Source: Haloarcula pelagica (GTDB lineage: Archaea > Halobacteriota > Halobacteria > Halobacteriales > Haloarculaceae). Taken from it: a DNA stretch of 64,000 bases. The stretch is taken from NCBI RefSeq assembly GCF_030127105.1, contig NZ_CP126161.1, positions 992,001 to 1,056,000 on the forward strand, given 5' to 3'. Of this stretch, positions 9,087 to 17,542 are shown in pieces (positions within the stretch are counted from its first letter, which is position 1; every line of letters begins with the position of its first letter). The notes under the pieces were generated by a model. That model searched no databases, was not told the DNA's origin, and worked only from the letters and a program-made list of their open reading frames with translations. Position numbers and translations under genes: made by a program.

Positions 9087-9596
9087 CGACGGGCAGGCCA
9101 TCGAGGTCGAGATCGACGTGAACGCGGTCTGGCCGCCCTCCTCGATACGGACCCCGAGCGAGCGGTCGTTGCAGTCGAACGCCGACCGCTCGACCGGGTA
9201 GACTGCAGTCCCCTGTGCTGTGTCGACGGTGACCCGATAGGCGGCGGGCCGGTGGAACACGATCACGGCCGCCGTGTCGGTCGGCATCGATATCGTCCGG
9301 TCGACGATCGTCTCGTTCGTCGGGCGGTGGACGACGGTAAGCGGGACTGACGTGTCTGGGCCGTCGTTCTCGACGACGAACCCGACCGCCTCCGAACCAC
9401 CGCTGGCGGACGCTCCGACGTGGATCGTCTCGTCCGTCCTCGCGCTGTCGTTGAGGAACGGCCAGAGGACCCCGTCGGGCGGTTCGTCGGTGATCCGCAC
9501 GTCGGGCGGTTCCGCGAACGGGCCGACGCCGGCGGTCGCGGCGCCGGCGGTGGCGAGCGCGACTGCGAGGAGGGCGACTGCGAGTGGGCGGCGCAT
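9027..9596 (-). CDS. Secreted protein of unknown function
   Basis: 189 aa with an N-terminal Sec-type signal (MRRPLAVALLAVALATAGAA) and then an acidic, Thr/Val-rich extracellular domain predicted to be beta-rich (FVVENDGPDTSVPLTVVHRP, YRVTVDTAQGTAVYPV). Two late cysteines (FDCNDRS, MACPSLP) might form a disulfide. No enzyme motif is seen. The coding end overlaps purQ by 60 nt in antisense; the codon usage and signal peptide argue that the gene is real. I do not recognise the family. Confidence 0.7.
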   Translation of the reverse strand: MRRPLAVALLAVALATAGAATAGVGPFAEPPDVRITDEPPDGVLWPFLNDSARTDETIHVGASASGGSEAVGFVVENDGPDTSVPLTVVHRPTNETIVDRTISMPTDTAAVIVFHRPAAYRVTVDTAQGTAVYPVERSAFDCNDRSLGVRIEEGGQTAFTSISTSMACPSLPGEPFEDTLTVGPAQVFE

Positions 9597-9860
9597 ACCG
9601 GAGGCTCCGCTACCGTGGGTATGTGTCTTGTGTCGTGCTCCAAAGGGAAAGGGTGGGGTCGCTGGAGCGTGTGACAGGTTCCGGCGGCCCCTATCGACAG
9701 GTATGGACGCCACGCTTATAATGGCCATCCTACCGGAGTGAAAGTGAAAGTGGCCGGAGGGAGCCGTCTGTGTCCCGGTATCGGCTTCCGGGCCCGAATC
9801 GAGACCGAGGCGACCGAGTCCCGACACGAACGGTTTCCCGGAGTGGGGCGAGAGACCGAT

Positions 9861-10296
9861 ATGGACGCCCGGTCGACGCGACGGCGGGCGACAGCCTGGA
9901 GTGGGCTCGGGGCTGTCGTCGTCGACCGCGGTGGCCGCCTGTCTCGGGTCGCACTCGACGCGAGGCTCGTTCCGGTGCCGGCCACCGGCGAGGACCCCGC
10001 CGGCCGCCTCCGAACGTGGCTCACGCTCGCCGGCTACGCTCCTCACTGGCGGGACGGGGGCCGTCGGCGCGGTGCTCGGACGCCTCGCGACGCCACCGCG
10101 AGTCACGGCCGCGCTGTGCCTGCTCGCCCCCGTTGCCGTCGTCGGACTCCTGCTGTTCGACGCCGTCCTCCCGCTGTCGGTACGGCGCCTCGTGGTTCGG
10201 ACGGCCGGGTTTCTGGTTCCGGTCGGGGCGGCCTGGATCACGGTCGGTGCGTTCGTGTGGCGCCGCGGTCGTCACCGCGCCAGCGGCAGCGAGTAA
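9861..10296 (+). pseudogene. Small membrane protein with probable frameshift near 10038
   Basis: Two frames appear to make one protein. From ATG 9861, MDARSTRRRATAW ... RLRTWLTLAGYA has normal haloarchaeal composition. The other frame continues LLTGGTGAVGAVLGRL and three or four hydrophobic segments (ALCLLAPVAVVGLLLF, TAGFLVPVGAAWITVGAFVW) to a stop at 10296. A one-base change within about 10036-10040 would join them. The intact alternative is a shorter protein from GTG/ATG near 9901 with an atypical Ser/Arg/Pro-rich start. The end overlaps RaSEA by 25 nt. This is either a true lesion or a sequence error; the function is unknown. Confidence 0.4.
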
Positions 10297-11348
10297 CTGC
10301 GCTCGCGTTCCAGGACGGCCTCCCAGGTCGCTTCGCACTCACACTCGACCTGCTCGAAGACGGTCGGGTCCTGGCGCAGGTCGAAGTCCTTGATCGCCCG
10401 CTGGACCCGGTCGTCACACTCCCCGCAGTTGTGCGGGCCGCGGTCGCTGCCGTGGCCCACCGGATCGGAGACGACGATCACGTCCTCGTCCGCGGTCGCC
10501 TCCAGTACCTCGGCGACCGACCAGAGCCACGGCGGGCGGTAGCCGCCGTCGTGGTACAGCTCCTCGACCATCGTGTACCGCTGGACGTTACAGGGGTTCA
10601 TCGAGACGGTGTGACAACCCTCGACGCCGGCACAGCGACGGACCGAGGAGATCATGTCGTCCAGTGCCTCCCCCTCGGACAGGAAGGGCGGCTTCATCAG
10701 GAGGTAGGCTTTGATGCCCGCTCCGGCGTCGCGGGCGGCCGTGCAGGCGTCCTCGAAGTCCGCGAAGTCGAAGTACTTGTTCACGCAGTCGTGGCGCACG
10801 CGGTCGGTCGCGGTCTCTAGGCCGACCGCCACGTCGGTCTCCAGGCCGGCGTCGACGAAGTCGCTCACCCGCTCGTGTTCGACGAAATCGGGCAGCGACT
10901 CGACGACGATCCGCTCCCGGTCGCTGAAGGTGTCGGCGATGGCCTTGCGGGTCTCGGCGGGCACCTCGCGCTCGTCGAGGAAGCTCCCCGAGGTGTAGAT
11001 CTTGATGAGGCCGCTCTCCTCGTCGGCCTCCTCGGCCTCGTGGTCGAGACAGTGGTCGATCTGTGCCATCAGGTCCTCGTGGGCGACGCTGCCGCCCTCG
11101 ACGCTCTCGGCGACGTAGCCACACATCGTACAGCCGCCGGCGCGCGCCCACCGGCAGCCGCCGGTGTTCAAGATGATCGTCAGGCTCTGGTAGACGCCGT
11201 CGGGAGTGTTGTCCTCGTCGATCCACACCCGGGTCGGCTCGCGGGGGTCGTAGGTGGAGTCGTTGCGGGACCGAACCTCCCGCATCACGGCGTTGTGGGC
11301 GTCCATGCCCTTGCCCTGCTCGTAGACCTCGGGACTGGGCTTGCTCAT
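10272..11348 (-). CDS. Archaeosine biosynthesis radical SAM protein RaSEA
   Basis: Radical SAM lyase that works with ArcS: ArcS attaches lysine to preQ0 at tRNA position 15, and RaSEA cleaves the adduct to leave the archaeosine formamidine. 358 aa, with the cysteines in the family's unusual spacing C-x7-C-x2-C (GGCRWARAGGCTMCGY, about residues 60-72). These are followed by IKIYTSGSFLDE, VAVGLETATDRVR and SMNPCNVQRYTMVEELY. A second Cys group sits near the C-terminus (HNCGECDDRV ... CECEATW). It lies upstream on the same strand as arcS and tgtA, which makes a compact archaeosine locus. Confidence 0.92.
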   Translation of the reverse strand: MSKPSPEVYEQGKGMDAHNAVMREVRSRNDSTYDPREPTRVWIDEDNTPDGVYQSLTIILNTGGCRWARAGGCTMCGYVAESVEGGSVAHEDLMAQIDHCLDHEAEEADEESGLIKIYTSGSFLDEREVPAETRKAIADTFSDRERIVVESLPDFVEHERVSDFVDAGLETDVAVGLETATDRVRHDCVNKYFDFADFEDACTAARDAGAGIKAYLLMKPPFLSEGEALDDMISSVRRCAGVEGCHTVSMNPCNVQRYTMVEELYHDGGYRPPWLWSVAEVLEATADEDVIVVSDPVGHGSDRGPHNCGECDDRVQRAIKDFDLRQDPTVFEQVECECEATWEAVLERERSYSLPLAR

Positions 11349-11386
11349 TGGGGCGGGGTAGCCGACGGGGGCGTAAATCTCCTGCG

Positions 11387-11770
11387 TTAGTCGGCCTGGC
11401 CGAGGTGACGGCGGACGACGAGCCACGCCACACAGGCGAGGAGCGCGCCCGTGGTGTTTGCCACGAAGTCGGCGCCGCTCGTCCCGCGGGAGGAGAGCAG
11501 CCCCTGGAGGAGTTCGATGCCGCCGCCGTAGGCGACGACCGCGACGGTCAGCGCGACCGCCGGGCCGGCAGTCCGGGGGTTCCGGGCCCACGCGAGCACG
11601 CCCGTCAACGCCGCGTACCCGACCGCGTGGACCCACTTGTCCAGCGCCAGTCCGAACAGGGTCGGGACCCGGTCGCCGGCGCTCTCGGGTACCGGAACCA
11701 GCGAGGCGGCGAGGATCAACAGGGCCAGGATCGCCGCCGGGAGGTGCCGCCGGCGCCGGGACGGTTCCAT
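11387..11770 (-). CDS. VanZ-like membrane protein
   Basis: 127 aa with four hydrophobic segments: LPAAILALLILAASLVPV, VHAVGYAALTGVLAWA, AVALTVAVVAYGGGIELLQGL and FVANTTGALLACVAWLVV. The pattern DKWVHAVGYAAL and the GIELLQ...RGTSGADFVANTTGALLA segment are the VanZ-family signature. It sits between arcS and RaSEA on their strand, 38 nt from RaSEA, and may share their transcript, though no link to archaeosine is known. Confidence 0.82.
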   Translation of the reverse strand: MEPSRRRRHLPAAILALLILAASLVPVPESAGDRVPTLFGLALDKWVHAVGYAALTGVLAWARNPRTAGPAVALTVAVVAYGGGIELLQGLLSSRGTSGADFVANTTGALLACVAWLVVRRHLGQAD

Positions 11771-11818
11771 GGCGTCCCGTTCGCCCCGTCGGCCGATAAG
11801 TCGCGCGGTCCGGTCCAG

Positions 11819-13606
11819 TTAGCGCTCGTCGGTGTGGCGCATCTGGACCGCGATCCCCCTCGTCGAGGACTGCATCTCCGGGCCGCTCATCTCGGCGCGG
11901 CCGACGCCGAAGGCCGCGTCGCCCCGGACGACCACGTCGTCGCCGACACGGATGTCGTCGCTGGCGTCGACGATCCCCGGCGCCAGCACGGAGCCGTGCG
12001 GGACGAACGGCTCGATCTCGACGGTCTTGGTCGGCACGTCGCTGTCGACCCAGTGGCGCGCCCCCGCGGTCGTCAGCGACAGCGTGCCGTACTGCTGGGC
12101 CAGCGCCGCCAGTTGCTCGCCGTCGGCGTCGTCGGCCCTGAGCTGTGGGTACCGCCCCTGCGTCGAGAGGTCGTCGAACAGTTCGTCGCCCGCGCCGGCA
12201 CCGAACTGGTAGTCCGCGACCGCCCGGATCGTGTTGTGCTCGCGTTCGCGCTTGGGGTACTTGCCCCAGCCCTCCAGTTCGGCCGCGAGGTTCCCGAGCG
12301 AGTCGGCCGTCGTGGGGTGGTCCGTGACGGTGTAGGTAAACTCCCGGTCCAGCGCGTCCTCGACGCGCTCGCAGATCTCGCGGTACCCCTCGCCGGGGAC
12401 GTGGGCGATGATCTCCGGGTAGTCGGCGTCTTCGAGGTACCGTTCGAGGACCTGACTGACGAACTCGATCTCGTTGGCGCTCCAGGTGCCCGTCACCACC
12501 GAATCGTAGTGTTGCGCGGGGTAGGTCAGTTCCAGTTCCTGGGGGACGACGCCGATGGGGGAGGTCATCGAGACGACGTGGGCGCGCCACTGGATCGCGT
12601 CGTGGTACTGCTTGTGACTCTGTGAGTCGCTGTAGGGCTTGCGTGCCGAGCACGGGACCAACACGAGCGGCCGGTCGTCGAACCGGGGTCGGTATCGCTC
12701 GGTGACCCGCTGGGCGAACCGCTGGATCTCGACGCGGCGGATGGCGTCCTCGGTGGCGGCCGCGAGTTGTGCCCGCCGGACCAGCGGCGTGCGCTCCTCG
12801 ACGTAGCCGTACCCCTGATCCAGCCGCCGGACCGTCGCCGTCAGCCAGTTGTCCTGGCGGGCCTGTCCCTCGACGTAGTCCCGAAGCCGGCCGTCCCTGA
12901 TCCGGCGGCGGACCCGCCGGAGTTCCGCGGCCAGCGCGTAGACGTTGTGGGCCACGCAGTCCTGGCGGTCGAACTCGTCACGGGGCGTCTGGCAGGCCGG
13001 ACACGCACAGGGGAGTTCGTCCAGGTCCTCCAGGAAGTACGCCTCGTCTGTCGTGAGGTAGCGCCCCTCGGTCCCCCGGATGACGGCGCGGTGGGGGTCG
13101 ACCAGGTCGACACCGGCGTACACCAGCGTGGCGACGTTGCGCGGCGTGGCGACGCCGGGCAGATACAGCGCCGTGTCGGCCGGGACCGCCTCGCGGACGG
13201 TCGTCACCGCGTCGACGAACGCGGCGGCGTGGCCGACGACGCCGGGCGCCCCCGAGAGGACGTAGGCGTCGGTGCCGTGGTCGGTGGCAGTGTCGGGCGC
13301 GACGACGGCGGCGCTGGGAAAGTCGACGGACTGGGGGTCGGCGGCGAAGGCCTCGCTCACCTCGTCGGGGGTCCCCGCGGGGAGTCCCCGGTGGGGGAGG
13401 ACGGTCAGCGTCGACTCGTCGCCCTCGGGCGGATCGGGGTCGCTCGTCCAGCGACTCCCGGCGTCGGCGAGGATCCGGTGGGGCTCGCCCGGCGTGTCCG
13501 CGTCGGCGTCGTCCACCAGCGCCGGCGTCGTCACGGACTCGGCGAGGCGAAGCTCGCCCAGTCGCGCGGCGGCGTCGCGCTCGTGGACCTCGAAGTAGTC
13601 GGTCAT
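11819..13606 (-). CDS. arcS: Archaeosine synthase subunit alpha ArcS
   Basis: TGT-paralogue that modifies preQ0-15 in tRNA, adding lysine so that RaSEA can release archaeosine. 595 aa with a TGT-like N-terminal half in which the zinc-type cluster (ELPCACPACQTP ... CVAHN) is present. The ArcS core motif VPCSARKPYSDSQSHKQYH has Cys319. A C-terminal PUA domain follows (TVEIEPFVPHGSVLAPGIVDA ... VVVRGDAAFGVGRAEMSG). The core motif with its PCSxxKPYxxSxSH pattern separates it from TgtA. It lies 48 nt upstream of the VanZ-like gene. Confidence 0.94.
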   Translation of the reverse strand: MTDYFEVHERDAAARLGELRLAESVTTPALVDDADADTPGEPHRILADAGSRWTSDPDPPEGDESTLTVLPHRGLPAGTPDEVSEAFAADPQSVDFPSAAVVAPDTATDHGTDAYVLSGAPGVVGHAAAFVDAVTTVREAVPADTALYLPGVATPRNVATLVYAGVDLVDPHRAVIRGTEGRYLTTDEAYFLEDLDELPCACPACQTPRDEFDRQDCVAHNVYALAAELRRVRRRIRDGRLRDYVEGQARQDNWLTATVRRLDQGYGYVEERTPLVRRAQLAAATEDAIRRVEIQRFAQRVTERYRPRFDDRPLVLVPCSARKPYSDSQSHKQYHDAIQWRAHVVSMTSPIGVVPQELELTYPAQHYDSVVTGTWSANEIEFVSQVLERYLEDADYPEIIAHVPGEGYREICERVEDALDREFTYTVTDHPTTADSLGNLAAELEGWGKYPKREREHNTIRAVADYQFGAGAGDELFDDLSTQGRYPQLRADDADGEQLAALAQQYGTLSLTTAGARHWVDSDVPTKTVEIEPFVPHGSVLAPGIVDASDDIRVGDDVVVRGDAAFGVGRAEMSGPEMQSSTRGIAVQMRHTDER

Positions 13607-13729
13607 GTCCTCCCGTCCGCCACGGGCGAGTAACTATCTTGCTCTTCGGAGCCCGCTCGGATGCGGGCGGTGGCGTCCGCGTGCCCGCGTCGTGCGTGGG
13701 CTTTTCGGCGTCGCCAGCGTAGGCAGGCT

Positions 13730-13990
13730 ATGGTCGGCTCCCGAGCCGCGACGGCCGCCGTCGGGGTAGCCCTGAGTCTCCTGGTGACGGCGGCGCTGTG
13801 GTGGTACTTCGACACGCTGTTGGTCTTCCTGTTGGTCCCGTTCGTCCCGTTCCTGTTCCGACGACTCGGCGACGACGGTCCGACGGTCGTCCAGGAGTGT
13901 CCCCACTGTGGGTTCCAGGCGACCGTCGAGTCGTACGACTACTGCCCGCGGGACGGGAGCCGGTTGGAGCCACGCGACGGCGCTAACTAA
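13730..13990 (+). CDS. Small membrane protein with C-terminal zinc ribbon
   Basis: 86 aa. Two adjacent hydrophobic segments (AVGVALSLLVTAALWWYF, LLVFLLVPFVPFLF) form a membrane hairpin. A cytoplasmic zinc ribbon CPHCGF ... YDYCPRDG follows, with Cys pairs separated by about 17 residues. The start is ATG 13730; 23 upstream in-frame residues look non-coding. Its stop overlaps the stop of the convergent vapC by 4 nt. The function is unknown; the layout suits a membrane-tethered binding protein. Confidence 0.7.
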   Translation: MVGSRAATAAVGVALSLLVTAALWWYFDTLLVFLLVPFVPFLFRRLGDDGPTVVQECPHCGFQATVESYDYCPRDGSRLEPRDGAN

Positions 13991-14427
13991 CGGTCGGCAA
14001 CGGACGACGGATCGAGGCGGTCGACGATACCGTCGAAATCGTCGTCGAAACTCAGTACGGCATCGATATCGTGGTGATCGATCATCGCAACGGTCATCGC
14101 ATCGGTGAAACTGAGTTCGTGATCGGCGTACGTTTCGTGTGTGGCCACAGCATCGTCGAAGAGTGACGGCGAGCTATACAGGAGGTCGATCGCGGACGGA
14201 TAACCGTCCCCTCGGAGACGCCGTCCGACCGCCTGTCCGGCAGCGGTGTTCCCAGTCCGCCGATGGGTGAGTGTCACCACCTCGTCGTACACGTATTCGC
14301 TTGTCAGTACCTGGCCGTAGGATGCCTGGCGAAGGACTTCGTTCAATGCCGCAACACCGACAGCATGACGGCTGGCGTCCGTGTCGTGGTGGGCGTAGAA
14401 GACGCCAGTGTCGACGAAGACACTCAT
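13987..14427 (-). CDS. vapC: PIN-domain toxin VapC
   Basis: Putative endoribonuclease toxin, 146 aa. PIN acidic residues are visible: Asp near residue 6 (SVFVDTGVFYA), Glu in YVYDEVVTLTHRR, Asp in LSFTDAMTVAMI and the final Asp group in VLSFDDDFDGI. The ATG overlaps the antitoxin stop by 4 nt (ATGA), typical translational coupling of vapBC. It lies between arcS and tgtA. Confidence 0.87.
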   Translation of the reverse strand: MSVFVDTGVFYAHHDTDASRHAVGVAALNEVLRQASYGQVLTSEYVYDEVVTLTHRRTGNTAAGQAVGRRLRGDGYPSAIDLLYSSPSLFDDAVATHETYADHELSFTDAMTVAMIDHHDIDAVLSFDDDFDGIVDRLDPSSVADR

Positions 14428-14699
14428 CCGTACAGGATGTCGTCGATGTCCGCCTCGGTAGTCTCGACACCCGAAGAGATCATCCCGCCGTTGAATCGTT
14501 CGAGTTCGTCGGCATCGAGTGAGGTGGTTCCCTCGCGGAACGAGTCGATGAATTCGGCTCGAGAGTCGATCGCTGACTCGACAAGTCGTGCGAGAATATC
14601 CTGTTGTGTGACCTTCTTTCCGGTTTTTAGCTTTATCTCGGCTTGTAGCTCTTCGAGTTTTGATTTGGTGTCCTCGTCCATCTTGACAGCCGTCGCCAT
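14424..14699 (-). CDS. vapB: Antitoxin VapB-like
   Basis: 91 aa, acidic, partner of the downstream VapC by 4-nt overlap. The N-terminus (MATAVKMDEDTKSKLEELQAEI, then GKKVTQQDILARLVESAI) has the shape of a ribbon-helix-helix DNA-binding domain. The acidic C-terminal tail would wrap the toxin. Expected to autorepress; an AT-rich stretch (14700-14745) before its start is the likely operator. Confidence 0.8.
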   Translation of the reverse strand: MATAVKMDEDTKSKLEELQAEIKLKTGKKVTQQDILARLVESAIDSRAEFIDSFREGTTSLDADELERFNGGMISSGVETTEADIDDILYG

Positions 14700-14866
14700 A
14701 CCTGTGAGTTTCGTCTACAACTGGGTTAACGTTACTATTCGTCACGGTGCCGGCCATCCTCGGGGAAAACTGGTTCCAGCGTACCGCTCGCTGGCAGACG
14801 GCGTTAGACCGGATAGGGACTCCCCAGCACAAACATCAATACCCCTGGCCGTCGTTTGGTGGGTCC

Positions 14867-15238
14867 ATGGGAGACGACCGAACGCTCGTAAAAGACATCA
14901 TGACGACGCCGCTGGAACGCATCTCGCCGGACGCCGAGATCGTCGAGGCGGCGGCTGTCATGCGTGACAAGGACATCAGCGCCCTGCTCGTCACGACCGC
15001 ACCGCCCTCGATCATCACCAGCACGGACATCCTCGACGCCGTCGCCCAGGAACGAGACACCGCCGATCTGCTGGTCTCGGACCTGATGACCGAATCCGTC
15101 GAGACGGTCCCCCCGGAGTTGCCCCTGACGGAGACGGCGGCGATGATGACGAACTTCGGGATCAACCACCTCCCGGTGGTCGACGACGACTACATCGGGA
15201 TGGTCTCCTCGTCGGACATCACCGGTGAGATGCACTGA
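14867..15238 (+). CDS. CBS-pair domain protein
   Basis: 123 aa consisting of two CBS motifs (VKDIMTTPLERISPDAEIVEAAAVM, then VSDLMTESVETVPPELPLTETAAMM ... INHLPVVDDDYIGMVSSSDI). CBS pairs usually bind adenosyl ligands and regulate partner enzymes or channels. No other domain is present. The start is ATG 14867 (MGDDRTLV), since upstream in-frame residues are not CBS-like. It converges on tgtA. Confidence 0.88.
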   Translation: MGDDRTLVKDIMTTPLERISPDAEIVEAAAVMRDKDISALLVTTAPPSIITSTDILDAVAQERDTADLLVSDLMTESVETVPPELPLTETAAMMTNFGINHLPVVDDDYIGMVSSSDITGEMH

Positions 15239-15253
15239 GCGGGGAGAACTCAC

Positions 15254-16726
15254 TTACGCTCTGGCGTGGAGATCCCGAAGCCGGACCCGGTCGGGGACCC
15301 GTTCGAGCGCCGTCGCCGGCCAGTCGTCGTGGACGAGCGTGAACGACGTATCGGGGTGGAGGGAGACGAGCCGCGCGACCCCGTCCGCGGCCGTCTCGTA
15401 CGCCGCCCGGTCGGTCCGGTCGGGTACCTCGGCGGTCAGCGGATACGTCTCGGAGAGTTCCCGCGGATACGGGCCGAAGGGCGGGACGACGCCCCAGGTC
15501 TCGTCGTAGTCGCTGTTGGAACTCCCCTCGGTCAGGAGCACGTCCGCGCCGGCGAGTTCGAACCGGTCGAGCCGTTGCTGGTGACGCAGGACTTCGGGCC
15601 GGCGGGCGCTCTCGGTCGAGGTGTGGAAGAACGCGTCCTTCGAGACCCGATCGGTCCGTTCGAGTTGCGCCGCGTAGTCGAGCAGCGTCCGGTAGCCGTC
15701 GAGCATCGTCGGGTGGCCCCGAGCACGGGAGTCGACCAGTTCGAGGAGGTTCCCGCTCCGGATCGCCTGCCGGACGGTCCGGATCTCGCCGTAGGTGACG
15801 TGGAGGTTGTGCCGGGCAAGCAGTTCCTCCCGGTCGTCGTCGGCCAGCGACCGGACCGCCTCGGGGTCGTGTGCGGTACAGACCGGACACTGACAGGGGA
15901 AGTAGTCCAGTTCGTCCAGTTGCTCGGTCCCGCGGACCGTCAGGTAGCGGTCGTCGCGGGCGTACAGCGCGTAGGCCGCCGAGTCGAACAGGTCACAGCC
16001 GAGCGCGGCCGCCAGCGCGAACATCATCGGGTGGCCGGCGCCGAAGAGGTGGACCGGCCCGCGCTCGCCCAGCCCGCGCTTGCACGCGGCGACGACATCG
16101 ACCAGGTCGTCGTAGCGGTACTCGTTCATCAGCGGGACGACCGCGCCGATGGGGAACACGTCCAGCCCGGTCGCGGCGGCATCCTGTGCCGCTCGCTCGC
16201 GGAGGTCGGGGTACGTCGCGCCCTGGACCGGCGCGGTGACGAGCATCTCGCCGGTGTCGACTTCGGTCGCCCGCTCCAGGCGCTTCTGTGTCGTTTCCTG
16301 CTCCTCGGTCGCCTGCTCGCGGGACACGTCCGGCGGCGTCGGGATGTCGACCGGCGTCCCGATGTCCGACCCAATCTCGTGCTGGAACCCGAGGATCTCC
16401 TCGGTGGTGACATCGATCTCGCCGTACTCGGCCAGTTGGAAGGAACCGGAGTCGGTCATGATCGCGCCCGAGAAGTCGAGCAGGTCGTGCAGGCCCTGCT
16501 CCAGTGCCGGCTCCCGGAGTTCGTCGGACCCGTGGAGGATGTAGCTGTTGGTGATGAGGATCTCCGCGCCGAACTCGGATTCGAGCGTCGACGGCGCGAC
16601 CGTCTGGACGTGGGGGTTGACCACCGGCATCAGCGTCGGGGTCTCGACGGTGACTCCGGCTCTGGGCACCGTCAGTTCCCCCACCCGACCTGCGGCGTCG
16701 TAGGTCCTGACCTCGAAGTTGCTCAT
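15254..16726 (-). CDS. tgtA: tRNA-guanine(15) transglycosylase
   Basis: Exchanges guanine for preQ0 at position 15 of archaeal tRNA, the first step of archaeosine formation. 490 aa. The catalytic segment MTDSGSFQ has Asp92. The zinc site CQCPVC ... RHNLH follows the catalytic domain at around residues 275-315. It has the catalytic and zinc domains but ends where full-length archaeal TgtA would continue into PUA-type domains, as usual for haloarchaeal split forms. The same locus holds arcS and RaSEA, so all three late archaeosine steps are within 6.5 kb. Confidence 0.93.
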   Translation of the reverse strand: MSNFEVRTYDAAGRVGELTVPRAGVTVETPTLMPVVNPHVQTVAPSTLESEFGAEILITNSYILHGSDELREPALEQGLHDLLDFSGAIMTDSGSFQLAEYGEIDVTTEEILGFQHEIGSDIGTPVDIPTPPDVSREQATEEQETTQKRLERATEVDTGEMLVTAPVQGATYPDLRERAAQDAAATGLDVFPIGAVVPLMNEYRYDDLVDVVAACKRGLGERGPVHLFGAGHPMMFALAAALGCDLFDSAAYALYARDDRYLTVRGTEQLDELDYFPCQCPVCTAHDPEAVRSLADDDREELLARHNLHVTYGEIRTVRQAIRSGNLLELVDSRARGHPTMLDGYRTLLDYAAQLERTDRVSKDAFFHTSTESARRPEVLRHQQRLDRFELAGADVLLTEGSSNSDYDETWGVVPPFGPYPRELSETYPLTAEVPDRTDRAAYETAADGVARLVSLHPDTSFTLVHDDWPATALERVPDRVRLRDLHARA

Positions 16727-16780
16727 TACCTCCGGTGGACGGGGCGCGTGCCTAAGGGTTGTGTTGTCGGGCGCCGCCGA

Positions 16781-17326
16781 CTACCGCTCGAACAGCGCGT
16801 AGTACATGATCCCGACCGCCGACCGACCGTCCCGAATATCGCCGGTTCGGACGCGTTCGAGCAGCTCCTCGAAAGTCGTCGTGTCGACACGGATCGACTC
16901 GTTGAAGTCCAAGTCCTGCTGGCCCGTCGGCGTACAGTCCGTCGCCAGGAAGTAGTGGAACACGGAGTCGGCGTAGCCGTTGGCCGGCTCCGCCGTGTAG
17001 AGAAAGTCGACACCGCCGGTCTCGTAGCCGGTCTCCTCGCGGAGTTCACGGTCGACGGCCGCCCGCGGGTCGGCGTCGTCGTCCTCCAGACTGCCGGCGG
17101 GGAGCCCACAGTTGACGCGGCCGACCGCCTGGCGCCACTCCTCGATGACGACGACATCGCCCTCCCCGGTAAAGGGGAGCACGACGACGCTGTCGCCCTC
17201 CCGGAGGTAGTCGAAGTCCGTCTCGGTGCCGTCGGGGAGGCGCACGTCCTCGTGGACCACGTCGAACCCCGGACAGTCGTAGGCGGTCTCGGCGGACAGC
17301 GTCTCCCAGGCGAGGTCGTCTGGCAT
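16781..17326 (-). CDS. Nudix hydrolase (ADP-ribose pyrophosphatase-like)
   Basis: 181 aa. The Nudix region reads GRVNCGLPAGSLEDDDADPRAAVDRELREETGY, which keeps the leading PAG and the catalytic RELREETG, while the usual spaced Glu in the first half is changed. Upstream VVIEEWRQAVGR is typical of ADP-ribose pyrophosphatases. The start is ATG 17326 (MPDDLAWETL); 17 further residues to 17377 look non-native. The substrate is not certain. Confidence 0.83.
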   Translation of the reverse strand: MPDDLAWETLSAETAYDCPGFDVVHEDVRLPDGTETDFDYLREGDSVVVLPFTGEGDVVVIEEWRQAVGRVNCGLPAGSLEDDDADPRAAVDRELREETGYETGGVDFLYTAEPANGYADSVFHYFLATDCTPTGQQDLDFNESIRVDTTTFEELLERVRTGDIRDGRSAVGIMYYALFER

Positions 17327-17412
17327 GACTCGCTCTGGGGACGCCGCCGGCAAACCCGTGACGGTCGGTGGTGCCACAAGACGTACCCCTGTGGCGACGG
17401 AACTGTCGGTGC

Positions 17413-17538
17413 ATGAGAATATCGACGACGGTCATGCTGGTCGGTATCGGTCTGTTCGTCCTCCCGCTTCCGGGGACGTTCATCACTGGCGCGCTCGTGG
17501 TTCTCGCGGGCGCGCTGGCCCGCTGGCTCGGCGTGTAG
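17413..17538 (+). CDS. 41-aa single-span membrane microprotein
   Basis: ATG 17413 to TAG 17538 encodes 41 residues that are almost one membrane hairpin: MRISTTVMLVGIGLFVLPLP, then GTFITGALVVLAGALARWLG. I recognise the MLVGIGLFxLPxPGTFI pattern as recurring in haloarchaeal genomes; the function is unknown. It lies in the divergent gap after the Nudix gene and stops 5 nt before the end of the lipoprotein gene on the other strand. Confidence 0.6.
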   Translation: MRISTTVMLVGIGLFVLPLPGTFITGALVVLAGALARWLGV

Positions 17539-17542
17539 GCCC

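Noticed and set aside
9738-10820. 360-codon plus-strand frame
   Set aside because: It runs antisense through RaSEA; only its first part (from 9861) may be coding, before a frameshift.
15266-17416. 716-codon plus-strand frame opposite tgtA
   Set aside because: The minus-strand TgtA motifs ([14 protein letters not shown]) are decisive; this frame has no recognisable domain.
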